From NCBI GenBank assembly GCA_963753725.1, contig CAVWDI010000011.1, forward strand, positions 71,073 through 135,072: a DNA stretch of 64,000 nucleotides, written 5' to 3'. Of the stretch, positions 44,734-55,265 are shown piece by piece. Below the pieces are notes generated by a model that saw only the letters and a program-made list of their open reading frames with translations, did not search any database and was not told where the DNA came from. This stretch comes from CAVWDI01 sp963753725. GTDB taxonomy: Bacteria; Chloroflexota; Anaerolineae; Anaerolineales; UBA4823. Position numbers and translations under genes: made by a program. Positions within the stretch are counted from its first letter, which is position 1; every line of letters begins with the position of its first letter.

Positions 44734-45505
44734 CAGAGTACCACCTCCTTGCCCAGGTATGCATCGATCACGGCAGGATTGTTCTGAGTCTCATCCGGGG
44801 TACCCTCGGCGATCACTTCACCAAAAACCAGGGTTTGAATAATCTCACATAGTTCCATAACGACTTTTAAGCGGTGTTCGATCAGTAGAATGGCCATGCC
44901 AAGCTCTGAATGAACTCGCCGAATGATATCCATCATTTGCGCCAGTTCTTCAGGGTTCATCCCGGCTGTTGGCTCATCAAGGAATAATACTTTTGGTTCA
45001 ATCGCCAGAGCACGCGCCATCTCAACTCTCCTTTGAGCGCCGTATGGCAAATTGGTTACGAGCTGGTCTGCATGCTGGGAAATGCCAACCAGGTTTAGAA
45101 GATCAAGAGCGATTATTTCGTTCTGCGCTTCTTCGTTGTTTCGTTTGGAGGTACCGAAGAAAGCGCCTGTCAAACCGTAGGTTAACTTTGAAATCAGCGC
45201 GACTGCTTTACATGTTCTAAAACGGTCATATGACGCCACAACCGCAAATTCTGAAAGGTTCTGGCAAGCCCCAACGAGGCAATTTTATACGGCTGAAGAC
45301 CAACCAAATTTTCTCCTTCCAATTCAATCTGGCCTGTGGTGGGTGTGTAAATACCGGTTATCAAGTTGAATATGGTGGTTTTTCCTGCGCCATTGGGTCC
45401 GATAAGGCCTCTTACCTGCCCAGATTCGATGTTCAAGTTATAGTTGTGAACCGCCCGCAGTCCCCCGAAGAAGTGGGTCATTTCATTAATTTGCAGCAGC
45501 GGCAT
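44733..45505 (-). CDS. livG: Branched-chain amino-acid ABC ATPase LivG (frameshifted)
   Basis: Two frames make one ~255-residue ATPase: 45505 to ~45195 (FFGGLRAVHNYNLNIESG, Walker A GPNGAGKTT, Q-loop LARTFQNLRLW) and ~45200 to 44733 (signature region YGAQRRVEMARALAIEP, Walker B KVLFLDEPTAGMN, switch LIEHRL, AEGTPDE). The break is at EHVK|VALISK near 45200, where adding a single G to AAGCAGTCGCG would restore the frame (EHVKQVALISK). The D-loop and C-terminus are normal, so an assembly indel is quite possible. Confidence 0.85.
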
Positions 45506-46823
45506 CTTTCACCTCTTCTTCATCACTGGTCTTTGGCTGGATCATTTTCTTGAAATTGAATTCCCGGAAAGCGAATACTCCACGCGGCTGGTATATCATG
45601 ATAAATATCAACAATACCGGGATAATAATCCATTTGTAAATCTCGAGCGGGCGTAAGGCCTCACTCAATAAATTAATGCCCACCGCGCCAAATATGGAAC
45701 CCACAATTGAATTTAGACCGCCAAAATAAACCATGGCGAGCACTTCAGCCAGCATTGTGAGCCCGAATGTGCCGGGATTGACATAGCGGATTACATGGGC
45801 GAACAATCCGCCGCCTACCCCTGCCCAGAAAGCGCCGAATAAAAATGCGATCATTTTTGTGCGGCGAGTATTGACAGTCATAGCGCCAGCGGCTAATTCT
45901 CCATCGCGGACCGCGTTGAGGGCTTTGCCCATCGTTGAAGTGACAAAATTGTTGATGACCCAAACACACAATACTGTCCAAAAAAAGACGGTCGGTAAGT
46001 TAGCCCAATCTGGTTGACCACCCAGGCCACGCGCCCCGCCCACCACCTCCAGGTTCTCCAGCAGGCTCTTGATGATGAACATAAAGGCCAGTGAAATAAT
46101 TGCCAGGTAATCTCCGCGGGTGCGGAAGGATGGCACCGCGATTATGATGGCGCCCAGAGCAGCGATAATGCCTCCCAATATTAATCCTATAGGGAACAAG
46201 AAGCGGCCAAGGGTGGCCGGCAGCAGTGCTGCCCCGAACAGGTTGTCGTCAACAAACAGGAGTACTGTAAATACTGAAGCCATGTATGCTCCCAGGGCAA
46301 TAAATCCGGGGTGTGAACATGAGAATTCCCCCATATAACCGTTGATGACGTTCAGGCTCAGAGTAAAAATAACCGCTACAAGGATGAGACGGACAATCAG
46401 CAGCCGGTAATCATTGATACCCGACCAAAAATGTAAGACAGTGTATATTAAAGCGAGGTGGATGATCTCCGCCAACCATAAAGGCAGTGTAAGCATCCAC
46501 CCAGCTAAACGGTTGGTGAATTTTGAGGTAAAGCGTGTAATTAACCCTATTGGAAGTATGTAGATGATGATTATATAAAGCAGCGCCCCTGGAATCAGGT
46601 GTGGATCTTTGAGGGCAATACCGACCCCAAACAAGGCTGGCACTTTTTGCAAACCAAGTGCCCGAGCTAAGGGAAATCCTACCAATAACTCCAATGCTAC
46701 GGCGACCATGCTGCCAAAAATCCAACCTATTAGTGGAACTTTGCGATACGGCTTCCAAATTCTCAGTAAGAATTCTTTGATACTATCTCTGCGTGTATGT
46801 ATGGTTTCACTTGAGACCGCCAT
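45486..46823 (-). CDS. livM: Branched-chain amino-acid ABC permease LivM
   Basis: 445 residues. The core from ~140 on is LivM-like: NVINGYMGEFSCSHPGFIAL, YLAIISLAFMFIIKSLLENL, RRTKMIAFLFGAFWAGVGGG and the LAEVLAMVYFGGLNSIVGSI region. The first ~130 residues add extra helices, as often in this family. Its C-terminal tail overlaps the livG start by 20 bases. Membrane channel subunit for Leu/Ile/Val or related solutes. Confidence 0.9.
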   Translation of the reverse strand: MAVSSETIHTRRDSIKEFLLRIWKPYRKVPLIGWIFGSMVAVALELLVGFPLARALGLQKVPALFGVGIALKDPHLIPGALLYIIIIYILPIGLITRFTSKFTNRLAGWMLTLPLWLAEIIHLALIYTVLHFWSGINDYRLLIVRLILVAVIFTLSLNVINGYMGEFSCSHPGFIALGAYMASVFTVLLFVDDNLFGAALLPATLGRFLFPIGLILGGIIAALGAIIIAVPSFRTRGDYLAIISLAFMFIIKSLLENLEVVGGARGLGGQPDWANLPTVFFWTVLCVWVINNFVTSTMGKALNAVRDGELAAGAMTVNTRRTKMIAFLFGAFWAGVGGGLFAHVIRYVNPGTFGLTMLAEVLAMVYFGGLNSIVGSIFGAVGINLLSEALRPLEIYKWIIIPVLLIFIMIYQPRGVFAFREFNFKKMIQPKTSDEEEVKDAAAAN

Positions 46824-46865
46824 AAATTAATCCCTCGAATTTATTTTGATTGATGTATCGCTCAT

Positions 46866-47798
46866 TTACAACCGTAATTGAGCGGTGTATGGTTGGCCGA
46901 AAAAGCCATGCGGTCGAAAAACTAAGATCAGCAAGATAATGGAGTATGCAATTAGATCTCGCAATGTGGACGGGAAAAAGATCGCTACAAAAATTTCAAT
47001 AAATCCAAGTAGAAAACCCGCCAGAGCCGCGCCTAGAATTGATCCTCTGCCTCCAAGTATGGCGGCAACAAATGCTTTCCAACCGAAGGTTATCCCCATA
47101 TAGGGACTGAGGACAGGGTAGGCCAATCCAAACAGGATTCCCGCAGCGGCAGCCAGAGCGGAACCTATACCAAAAGTAATGGCAGCGATAGTATTCAGCG
47201 GAACACCCATTAAAGGTACGACTACAAAATCAAACGCCATGGCTCTCATGGCCATGCCCCATTTGGTGCGCTGGACGAATTGGTGCAGGAGTAACATCAA
47301 CAACAAAGATACCAGGACGATCATTATTTTTTTGTTGGTGAAGATGACTCCAGCATATTCGAAGGTAAATGTCTCGATCAGGGACGGAAAACTGAGACTG
47401 CTGGCTCCCAGGAATGCCAGATTGCCTGTTTCCAGGATAATGCCGATCATCAGCCCGGTTATAGCGGCGGAAGCACGCGGCGCGTTGCGCAAAGGACGAT
47501 ATCCAATCCTTTCAATTGCCATACCGACGAACGAAGTAACAAACATCGCCAAGAGGATCACAATCACAAGCACCAACCATCCGGGCAGTGCAATAACTCC
47601 AAGGTATGACAGCAGGGACAGCAGCATTGTAGCGATGAAGAATCCGACATAAGCCCCAACCATAAAAACATCGCCGTGGGCGAAATTAAACAGCAGCAGG
47701 ACTCCGTAAACCATCGAATATCCCAGGGCGATCAAAGCATAGAAGCTCCCCAACTGCAATGCATTAATAACGTTCTGGAGGAAAAAGGATAACTCCAT
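46866..47798 (-). CDS. livH: Branched-chain amino-acid ABC permease LivH
   Basis: 310 residues, eight helices; LivH motifs LQLGSFYALIALGYSMVYGV, FAHGDVFMVGAYVG, YRPLRNAPRASAAITGLMIG, WGMAMRAMAFD and LGGRGSILGAALAGFLLGFI. Start ATG with GAGGAGC upstream. Forty-three bases before livM. Confidence 0.92.
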   Translation of the reverse strand: MELSFFLQNVINALQLGSFYALIALGYSMVYGVLLLFNFAHGDVFMVGAYVGFFIATMLLSLLSYLGVIALPGWLVLVIVILLAMFVTSFVGMAIERIGYRPLRNAPRASAAITGLMIGIILETGNLAFLGASSLSFPSLIETFTFEYAGVIFTNKKIMIVLVSLLLMLLLHQFVQRTKWGMAMRAMAFDFVVVPLMGVPLNTIAAITFGIGSALAAAAGILFGLAYPVLSPYMGITFGWKAFVAAILGGRGSILGAALAGFLLGFIEIFVAIFFPSTLRDLIAYSIILLILVFRPHGFFGQPYTAQLRL

Positions 47799-47821
47799 CA
47801 GTTCGCTCCTCGAATTAGATA

Positions 47822-47862
47822 GAGGGCGGGCAACTTATTGCTTGCAGTACCCACCCGCCCTC
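47822..47862 (-). promoter_or_regulatory. Intercistronic hairpin between livK and livH
   Basis: GAGGGCGGG (47822-47830) and CCCGCCCTC (47854-47862) make a 9-bp GC-rich stem in the transcript between livK and livHMGF. No T-run follows on the minus strand, so it may protect the livK mRNA or only partly terminate, giving more binding protein than membrane parts. Confidence 0.6.
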
Positions 47863-47905
47863 TTGTTAGTTAACTAATTTGGACTTCAATGTATTGATTA
47901 TTGGA

Positions 47906-49087
47906 TTATTCGGGGCACACCTGTTGGTAGAACTCGAATTCGCCAGCATCGCTGATTTTGACGATCACTGCGCATTTGATGGGATCACCTTCTTCGGTGA
48001 AGGTCATCTTTCCGGTTATGCCGTCGAAATCCTTAATTTGGGCCAGGGCATCCCTGACACATCCGCGGTCTGCCGTAATGTCTCCAGTAATCTCACCGCA
48101 GTCCTGGATAGCCTTCTGAACGATGAGCATGGTGTCCCAGGTCAATGCGCCGACATCGTCCGGAATATAGCCATGTTCTGCATTGTAGCGATCGATGAAC
48201 TCTTTCGTAGCGCCTGTTGCGCCGGCTGCTGCATAATGGGTGCTGAAGAACTGGCCTTTACAATCGTCCCCGCACAGGGTCATCAGTTCTGCCGAACCCC
48301 AACTGTCACTACCTACGATGGGCGCATCCCATCCCAGTTCGTGCGCCTGCTGGGCGATCAACGCCACTTCGTTGTAGTACTGCGGTGTGAAAATAAATTC
48401 AGCACCCAAATCTTTGATTTTAGTCAACTGGGCGCTGAAGTCGGAGTCTTTAGTGGTGAAGCTCTCATAAGCCACTACAGAATCGGGTCCGTGAATTTCC
48501 TCCCAGGCTCCTTTGAAGAATTCCGCCAGGCCTTTGGGGTAATCGCTGGCGACATCATAAAGTACTGCGGCCTTTGTCGCGCCAAACTCTTCCGTGACGA
48601 AATTGGCTACCACCGGACCCTGGAATGGATCCAGGAAGGGAGTACGGAAAACCCATGGTCGATCCAATGTTGTATTGGGATTGGTTGACCAGGGGCTGAC
48701 CATGGGGGTTTCGTTGTCGTTAGCCACGCCGCCAGCAGGAACAGCCTGCTTGGAAGACTGCGGTCCGACAATAACCAGAACTTCATCCTGTGTGATAAGC
48801 TTTGTGTTGGCTTTTGTGGCAAATTCGGCCTTGGCTTCGTTGTCTTCTATGACCAGTTCAACTTGATACGTTTTATCACCTACTTGCAGCCCGCCGGCTT
48901 CATTGATATCAGCCAGCCACATCTCAGCCGCGAATTTTGATCCCTCACCAACTTTCGGGATATCACCAGTGAGGGGTGCATTGATGCCAATTTTTATGGT
49001 TTCTTCTTGAGCTGGCTGGCATGCCGTTAGAACAAGCGCCGTAATGAAAATAACGGCAAAGAATATGGATATAATTTTCTTATTCAT
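47906..49087 (-). CDS. livK: Branched-chain amino-acid binding lipoprotein LivK
   Basis: About 393 residues with lipoprotein signal (FAVIFITALVLTAC) and a Leu/Ile/Val-binding periplasmic domain: IKIGINAPLTGDIPKVGEGS, IVGPQSSKQAVPAGG, DSDFSAQLTKIKDLGAEFIF. Captures the substrate outside the membrane for LivHMGF. Start: ATG 49087 with GAGGAG about 8 bases upstream. Confidence 0.92.
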   Translation of the reverse strand: MNKKIISIFFAVIFITALVLTACQPAQEETIKIGINAPLTGDIPKVGEGSKFAAEMWLADINEAGGLQVGDKTYQVELVIEDNEAKAEFATKANTKLITQDEVLVIVGPQSSKQAVPAGGVANDNETPMVSPWSTNPNTTLDRPWVFRTPFLDPFQGPVVANFVTEEFGATKAAVLYDVASDYPKGLAEFFKGAWEEIHGPDSVVAYESFTTKDSDFSAQLTKIKDLGAEFIFTPQYYNEVALIAQQAHELGWDAPIVGSDSWGSAELMTLCGDDCKGQFFSTHYAAAGATGATKEFIDRYNAEHGYIPDDVGALTWDTMLIVQKAIQDCGEITGDITADRGCVRDALAQIKDFDGITGKMTFTEEGDPIKCAVIVKISDAGEFEFYQQVCPE

Positions 49088-49099
49088 TTTACTATCTCC

Positions 49100-49615
49100 T
49101 CGCAAAATGCATGTGACTACTTATTATTTGACAAATTAGATGGTCGCGTTAGATCGATTTCCATAATTTATTTGTATTCTTCTGAGATCCACCTCCTTGA
49201 ATAATTAGAACTCTAAATATCTGCGATCTTTTTAGGCAAGCATTAATTAATAAAAAATACGTCACGCAATTTTGTGCATGACGTACATTTCAACCCCAGG
49301 ATGTGCATAATAAATATGCTATAAACCAAATCCTGCAGGAGGCCAGAAATCTGCCGTTATATTATGTATTTTTTCCACTGCCGGTACAGATCCTTATAGA
49401 AAGGTGATGCTATTTTATCGCGTGCCCAAATACCAACAAGACAACAAGCGCTCTTCATTTCGACTGAGGTTTAGCAACAATATTGGGAAAAACCTCTTCG
49501 ATTAGCAAAACAATAAAGACCACTAATGGATATGTACGTTAAGAGTCTATATCAAATATATTGGACTGTCAACAAGTTGGGAGAAGTCCGTTTTTTAATT
49601 CGGAGTCAACAGAGA
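49100..49615. other. Upstream region of livK
   Basis: No gene. TACGTCA (49258-49264) and TGACGTA (49279-49285) form a 28-bp near-palindrome, TACGTCACGC then AATTTTGTGCATGACGTA, which could be an operator or a hairpin. The rest is AT-rich. Confidence 0.45.
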
Positions 49616-49960
49616 TTACTCAAGCATAAAGAAGATATAGCCGGCTAAAATTGAAATTATCAGAAGGAACAAAATAATAAGCGCGGCCAGTAATATCGAC
49701 GAAAGCCCCGTATGTTTGACATTTCGTTTTTGAGGTGGACCTCCAAACGCCTGCCCCTTTGCGATGAGCATTACATTGGGTCCAAGATTGATCTCGCACA
49801 TCATCCCGTATAAATACAGGACCTTTAATTGGGTGGCCGTTAACCCACACGCCACTTCGGGAAGCAAGGTCTTCGATTACCCACCCGTCGGAGCGTTTTG
49901 TGACCACGCGTGGTGAGCGGAGATGTGACTGCTTGCTTGTTCTTCGGATATAATCAAACC
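49616..49960 (-). pseudogene. FHA-domain membrane protein, frameshifted
   Basis: Pieces of an FHA phosphothreonine-binding domain are readable in successive frames: SHISAHHA, then VTKRSDGWVIEDLASRSGVW with VNGHPIKG, then MMCEINLGPNVMLIAKGQAF. A C-terminal helix follows (ILLAALIILFLLIISILAG). Frame changes occur near 49800 and 49910. The FHA core has SR(S)G in place of SRNG. Probably a decayed gene, divergent from the reductive-dehalogenase-like gene. Confidence 0.6.
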
Positions 49961-50000
49961 TCTTATCCCGTTGTTTTGACTTACCGATAAAAGAAAATTT

Positions 50001-51377
50001 ATGAACGATTTTGTGCAGGTAGTTCTGGTGATTATTGGTGTTTTAACTTCCCTGTCCTTGGCCGCATTTGGGATCGTCTCCTGGAGGGAAGGTGAACAAC
50101 GGGCGGCAAGCGTGTCAATGGCGGCATGTGTGATTCTTGGTTTAGTCTTTTTGGGAGTTTCATTATTGTCTCCTTCAATTCAAACCTTGATCCTTGGTTT
50201 TCTTTTGGCGGCATTGATTGTTTCAATTGTGTTGTTTATGCTACCAATTGGGAAAATCGAAGCGCAAAATGACCTCCCAAAGCAGCGTATAGATGAACGC
50301 GACATACTTTTCGCAAGGGCCAGGCTGCAGCCAGGCAGCCTGGAGTATGAGGAATATTACATGAGCCGGCCGCAGAATGAAGCGGTTGATAAACGCTTCC
50401 GTTCGAAGCCGGGGCTGCTAAATATGGAAGCCAGCCTGGCAGACGCATTTCAATTTGCATCCACGATCGGAAGTTTCTGGTTGACTGAGGGCTTGCGGGA
50501 ATCCGTGGATGGACCCGTTTCGGATGTGCAGCAGCAGCTCCCGGCCGAAGAGATGAGCCAATATCTCAAGAATCTGGCCAGGTACTACGGTGCTCTGGAT
50601 GTGGGCATTTGCGAACTGCAGCCGTATCATTATTATTCTCATATTGGGCGCGGCAGCGGGACTTATGGGGACCCGGTTTCAATGGAACACCGCTATGGGA
50701 TCGCCTTTACGGTTGAAATGGATTACGACATGATCGGTCCGAGTCCGACTGCGCCGGTCCTGATGGAGTCAGGCAAACAGTATGTGGAGGCGGCGCGTAT
50801 CGCGGTCCAGTTGGCGGCAGCTATCCGATATCTGGGGTATCCGGCGCGCGCCCATATTGACGGTAATTACCGGGTGATCGCGCCGCTGGCTGCACGTGAT
50901 GCCGGGCTGGGTGAAATTGGCCGCATGGGTATCTTAATGACCCCCCGTCAGGGACCCAGAGTTCGAGTTGGGGTTGTGACCACTGGGCTTGACCTGGTGC
51001 CCGATGAGCGAGAACTCGACATATCAGTGATTGATTTCTGCACAATCTGTAAGAAATGCGCCGAGAACTGTCCCAGCCGTTCGATACCATTCGAGGAGAG
51101 GCAGGAGATCGATGGAGCCATGCGCTGGAAGATCAATTCAGACACCTGCTTTTTATATTGGAACGTGATTGGCACAGACTGCGCAAAATGTATGGCAGTG
51201 TGCCCGTATTCTCATCCGGATAATATAAGTCACAACATTATCCGGTGGGGGATTGAGAGGTCAGGGGTTTTTCGCAGAGGCGCTGTATGGATGGATGACC
51301 TGTTTTATGGAAGCAAACCTTCTCCGAGAAAGGCGCCTGACTGGACGCTAGTAAATAAGAGGAGCGAAAATAAATGA
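50001..51377 (+). CDS. Membrane-anchored reductive-dehalogenase-like protein
   Basis: 458 residues. The first ~90 form three helices (VVLVIIGVLTSLSLAAFGIV, AACVILGLVFLGVSLLS, ILGFLLAALIVSIVLFML). The rest matches the RdhA/QueG fold: YVEAARIAVQLAAAIRYLGY, RVIAPLAARDAGLGEIGRMG, then two [4Fe-4S] sites, CTICKKCAENCPS and C(x10)CAKCMAVCPYSHP. Cobalamin would sit between them. Classical respiratory RdhA has a twin-Arg signal and a separate anchor RdhB; neither is present here, so the anchor is built in. The final two Cys motifs favour RdhA over epoxyqueuosine reductase. Substrate unknown. The last codons overlap the next gene by ATGA, so the two are translationally coupled. Confidence 0.75.
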   Translation: MNDFVQVVLVIIGVLTSLSLAAFGIVSWREGEQRAASVSMAACVILGLVFLGVSLLSPSIQTLILGFLLAALIVSIVLFMLPIGKIEAQNDLPKQRIDERDILFARARLQPGSLEYEEYYMSRPQNEAVDKRFRSKPGLLNMEASLADAFQFASTIGSFWLTEGLRESVDGPVSDVQQQLPAEEMSQYLKNLARYYGALDVGICELQPYHYYSHIGRGSGTYGDPVSMEHRYGIAFTVEMDYDMIGPSPTAPVLMESGKQYVEAARIAVQLAAAIRYLGYPARAHIDGNYRVIAPLAARDAGLGEIGRMGILMTPRQGPRVRVGVVTTGLDLVPDERELDISVIDFCTICKKCAENCPSRSIPFEERQEIDGAMRWKINSDTCFLYWNVIGTDCAKCMAVCPYSHPDNISHNIIRWGIERSGVFRRGAVWMDDLFYGSKPSPRKAPDWTLVNKRSENK

Positions 51378-52628
51378 ACACAAAAACAAATGGTAAACGA
51401 AGGGTAGTTATCACTGGAATGGGTGCCCTTACTCCTTTGGGAGATGTGGATAACCTGTGGGATGGACTGTTGAATGGAAAATCTGGAATCAGGAACATCA
51501 CACGTTTTGACCCTGAAGACCTGGGTGTGCGCATCGCGGGCGAGGTGGACTTCGAATCAAAGGAACATTTCCCTCCAAAGGAAGCGCGCCGGATGTCGCG
51601 CGCCTCGCAGTTGGCATTGATCGCAGCACGGATGGCGCTGCAGGATACGGGTCTGACTCGAGAGGAAGTTAAACAAAAAGGAGACCGGGTGGGGGTGGTG
51701 ATCGGTACCGGAAATGCGGGTTTTGAACTGCTTGTGGATATGTCTTATGCCTATACCTATAAAGGGCGTAAACCGCTGCCTACTGTGTTTGTTAACGGTT
51801 TACCCAATCTGCCTGGCCACCATATCAGTGTGGAGATGGGGTCGTATGGACCGTTGATGACGATAACAACAGCCTGCGCCAGCGGAACCCAGGGCATCGG
51901 GACAGGGACAGAGTTAATCCGCAGCGGAAAATCAGATATGGTGTTTGCTGGAGGAGTGGACTGTATGATCCGCAAAGAAGTGGTAGTCGCGTTCAATTCA
52001 ATGACGGCTCTCACCAGAGAATTCAGCCAGGAACCGCAGCGCGCCAGCCGGCCGTTTGATGCAGAAAGGGCGGGCTTTGTGCTGGGTGAAGGAGCGGGTA
52101 TCCTGGTGCTCGAATCCCTGGAGAGCGCAGAATCAAAGGGGCGCGCGCATATATGCGGAAGTGCTGGGACAGGCGGCCTCCTCGGATGCACACCATATCG
52201 CCGCCCCAGACCATGAAGGGCTCGGCGCGCAGAAAGCGATGCGCTGGGCACTTGAAGATGCGGAATTGGCGCTTGAAGAGGTGGATTATATTAACGCCCA
52301 CGGTACCTCAACCAGGTTGAACGATAAAATCGAAACGAAGGCTATCAAGCAGGTGTTCGGCCAGCGCGCTTATCAGGTGCCGGTCAATTCCACAAAGAGT
52401 ATGATTGGACACTGCGTGGGAGGAGCCGGCGCAATTGAGGCGATCATATGTGTGTTATCCCTGAGAGATGGAATAGTGCACCCGACCATCAATTATGAAA
52501 ACCACGACCCGGACTGCGATCTGGACTACGTGCCGAACGAAGCGCGCCGGGTATCCATAAAAAACGCGCTGTCAAACAGCTTTGGTTTCGGGGGGCAGAA
52601 CGCCTGTCTGGTTTTGGGAAAGTACTAG
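51374..52628 (+). CDS. Beta-ketoacyl-ACP synthase (FabF-like), frameshifted
   Basis: Two frames make one ~417-residue FabF-type enzyme. Frame 1 (51374 to ~52145): ITGMGALTPLGDVDNLWDGL, active Cys in TITTACASGTQGIGTG, FDAERAGFVLGEGAGILVLE. Frame 2 (~52143 to 52628): RIYAEVLGQAASSDAHHIAA, His in NAHGTSTRLNDKIETKAI and His in KSMIGHCVGGAGAIEA, ending SFGFGGQNACLVLGKY. All three catalytic residues are kept. The break is a one-base shift in the GGGGCGCGCGCAT run at ~52137-52149, so it could be an assembly error. Condenses acyl-ACP with malonyl-ACP. Coupling to the RdhA-like gene is unusual. Confidence 0.8.
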
Positions 52629-52641
52629 TGATTTGCTTGAG

Positions 52642-55229
52642 TTATTCGTATTGAATGGCTTCTAATATTTTAGTTCGGGATGCATGTACAGCTGGGAACA
52701 AAGCAGCGAGCTGCGAAACAATAAAAGCGATGATAAAAGCAGTGAGGATGCGATAGTAAGGGATGAAATAGTGCAAGCTGTAGCCAGACATGCTGGCCAT
52801 GGCCAATAAGAATATGCGTGATAGGATGATCCCGAATATAACCCCCATAACACCGCCAATTAAACCCATAAGCGCGGCTTCGGAAATAATTAATATTACT
52901 GACTGTGAACGGGTCATTCCTATACTGCGCAGCATACCGATTTCTTGAGTCCTCTCAATTACATTCATGGTGAGCGTATTCATTATTCCAAAAAAACCAA
53001 CAAAAATTGCGATAATCGCCATGATGTCGAACATGCTGAAGGCTTGCTCCATTAATAATGATATTTGATCTAACATAGATTTATTAAATTCAATATTCAG
53101 TCGATCACGTTTTCCATACAACCGGTCAATCTCATCTGCAATCTGATCTACCTGGAAATCAGGCATGATCTTTACCAGAAAAAGATTAGCGTCTTCGAAA
53201 CGAAAATAGCGTTCCATATCGTTCCAGCTACCGGTGATCACCAATCCTTGATTGTAATAATCAACGATCACTGCCGATACAATAAAATTTTTGCTTCCTT
53301 TTCGAGTGCGCAGATTTATTGCATCACCAGGATTGAGGCCATATTTTTCGGAAATGACACTGGAAATAAAAACTGAATTTCCGCCAGCTAATTGCTGCAG
53401 AGCATCTTCAGCATCAATAGTATTTTGAAGAAAAGTAAATGAAGTAACCTTTGAATAAGAATTGGGCTCCACCGCCATGATTGAAATTGTCTCTTCTAAC
53501 CCATCAGGTGTTGACCATTCGGTTTGGAAATATCGTACTGGTGATACAGCCTGTACTCCTTGTACAGATTCCAGTCGCTTCCAAACGTCACGACCCATTG
53601 GTACTGCAGAAGAAATGTAAAGATCGCCTCCCATATAACCTTTCAACCAATCCTGGAGGTCTCCTTTAAAACTATCGGTCATAATCCATACGATGACAAT
53701 CATGGCTACCCCAATCATTAAAGCAGCAATGGTTAATGTGGAGCGAGATTTTGACCGATTTATGTTTGCACTGCCGAGCTTACCAATTCGCCCATACAAT
53801 AATCTCACTACGGGAAAGAAAATCTTTTCCCAAAATTTTAACGCTTGCTGGAATCACCAATGTACCACCAACAAAAAGAGCAATAACAACAAAACTGCCG
53901 AATTTGAATTGCTTGTCATTTGGAAATGGATTGATGATTAGGAGGACTGCGGAGATAAATAATAAAAAGATACCTAGTATCCAACCATACTTCACTAAGA
54001 AACTGATATTTGTCTTAGACCGAATTCTTACAGCTTCTAAGGGAGAAATTCGACCAGCTTGAATTGCGGGGATAATCGCAGCGAGAATTGAGGTTATAAA
54101 TCCTACGAGAAATCCAGTAAGTAATATGCTGCCAGGAATGTCGCTGACTTCAATTTCTTGGCCAATCACAATACCCATAACATTAGATAAACTTTGAGAT
54201 ATAAAAATTCCTAATGTAATTCCGAGTAATGATCCGAAAATGCCCAATAATGCTGCTTCTGTTATTACCTGATACACAATCTGACCGCGTGTCATTCCCA
54301 CAGTTCGAAGCATTCCAAATTCCCGAGTTCGTTCAACAATGCTCATAGAGAACACGTTATATATTAAAAATTGCTCCAACAAATAATGCCATTGCACTTA
54401 GAAAATTTAGTCCGATCTGGAAATTTTCCAGCATCTAAGTCATTTGTTTGCCTTGGCTTGCTGGAAATATCACTAAGTAATCCTTTCCGAGTTTATCTAA
54501 TAATTCCTTCCGCAAATTTTCAAGCTCATCGCTGGAATTATTTATTTGATCAGTAACAATATCGATTTGGTCAAATTTGTTTTGTTTAAAAACAAGTTTT
54601 TGTGCAGTTTGAATAGGTAAAACACCAAAATTACCATTGTTCAACCTGCCTGGCCCCTCCTTGGACATAAAACCGACGACACTTAATTTTTCCACACCTC
54701 TTTCTGTAATGATTTCAATTGATTTTCCAATGTCAATATCTCTTTTATCCGCATAAGAATCCACTAATACAATTTCATCTGAATTTAGATCTGGTTGTAT
54801 GAACCTGCCTGCGACAATTTTGTATACGCGGACTTCGGGATCCAATTGTGGGTTTATTCCGTACAAAGTTAAGCTGTCAGCAGCATCTCCGAAGAAATTC
54901 ATGGAGGATTGATTTGTATTCAACCCCTCTGCTAAGGTTGTATTAATAATTACTGATGGAACAGCAGAAATGATACCTGGGACTTTGTCTACTTCGAATA
55001 AAATATTTTCGGGAAACCCCGTTTTATCTGAGCTGGATGCAGTAATAACTAAATCTGATTTCCCTGATACATCTTCAAATAGATCGCTAACAGAATTCAA
55101 TGCAGATTGGTTGGTAATACTAATCCCCAGGATTGCGGCAACTCCCAATACAATGCCGAAGGTACTTAACAGGTACCGTAATGGACGGGTCTGTAACGAA
55201 CCGTACCATAATTTTCGAGTTAACGACAT
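52642..55229 (-). CDS. ABC permease with two FtsX domains (frameshifted)
   Basis: Three frames make one ~855-residue permease. 55229-54435: MSLTRKLWYGSLQTRPLRYL, a periplasmic MacB-like domain (SDLVITASSSDKTG), ending at an in-frame TAG (54435-54437) whose frame goes on as MLENFQIGLNFLSAMALFVG. 54397-53780: the first FtsX block (FSMSIVERTREFGMLRTVGM). Then 53808-52642: a second N-terminal helix, extracytoplasmic domain and FtsX block (MNVIERTQEIGMLRSIGMTR). Two-FtsX permeases work with LolD/MacB-type ATPases, here encoded just upstream. One frame is lost near 54365-54380 (a T-rich run). If translated, it would extrude lipids, lipoproteins or peptides. Confidence 0.8.
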
Positions 55230-55265
55230 TTCGATAAAGCGTTTGATGTCTGCAAAGTTAATCCA

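Noticed and set aside
47879..48688. 269-codon plus-strand ORF
   Set aside because: It is an antisense shadow of livK; codon pattern and homology support the minus strand.
8367..54437. Alternative genetic code with TAA/TAG read as an amino acid
   Set aside because: Most genes in the window end normally at TAA or TAG with sensible lengths, so general reassignment is excluded.
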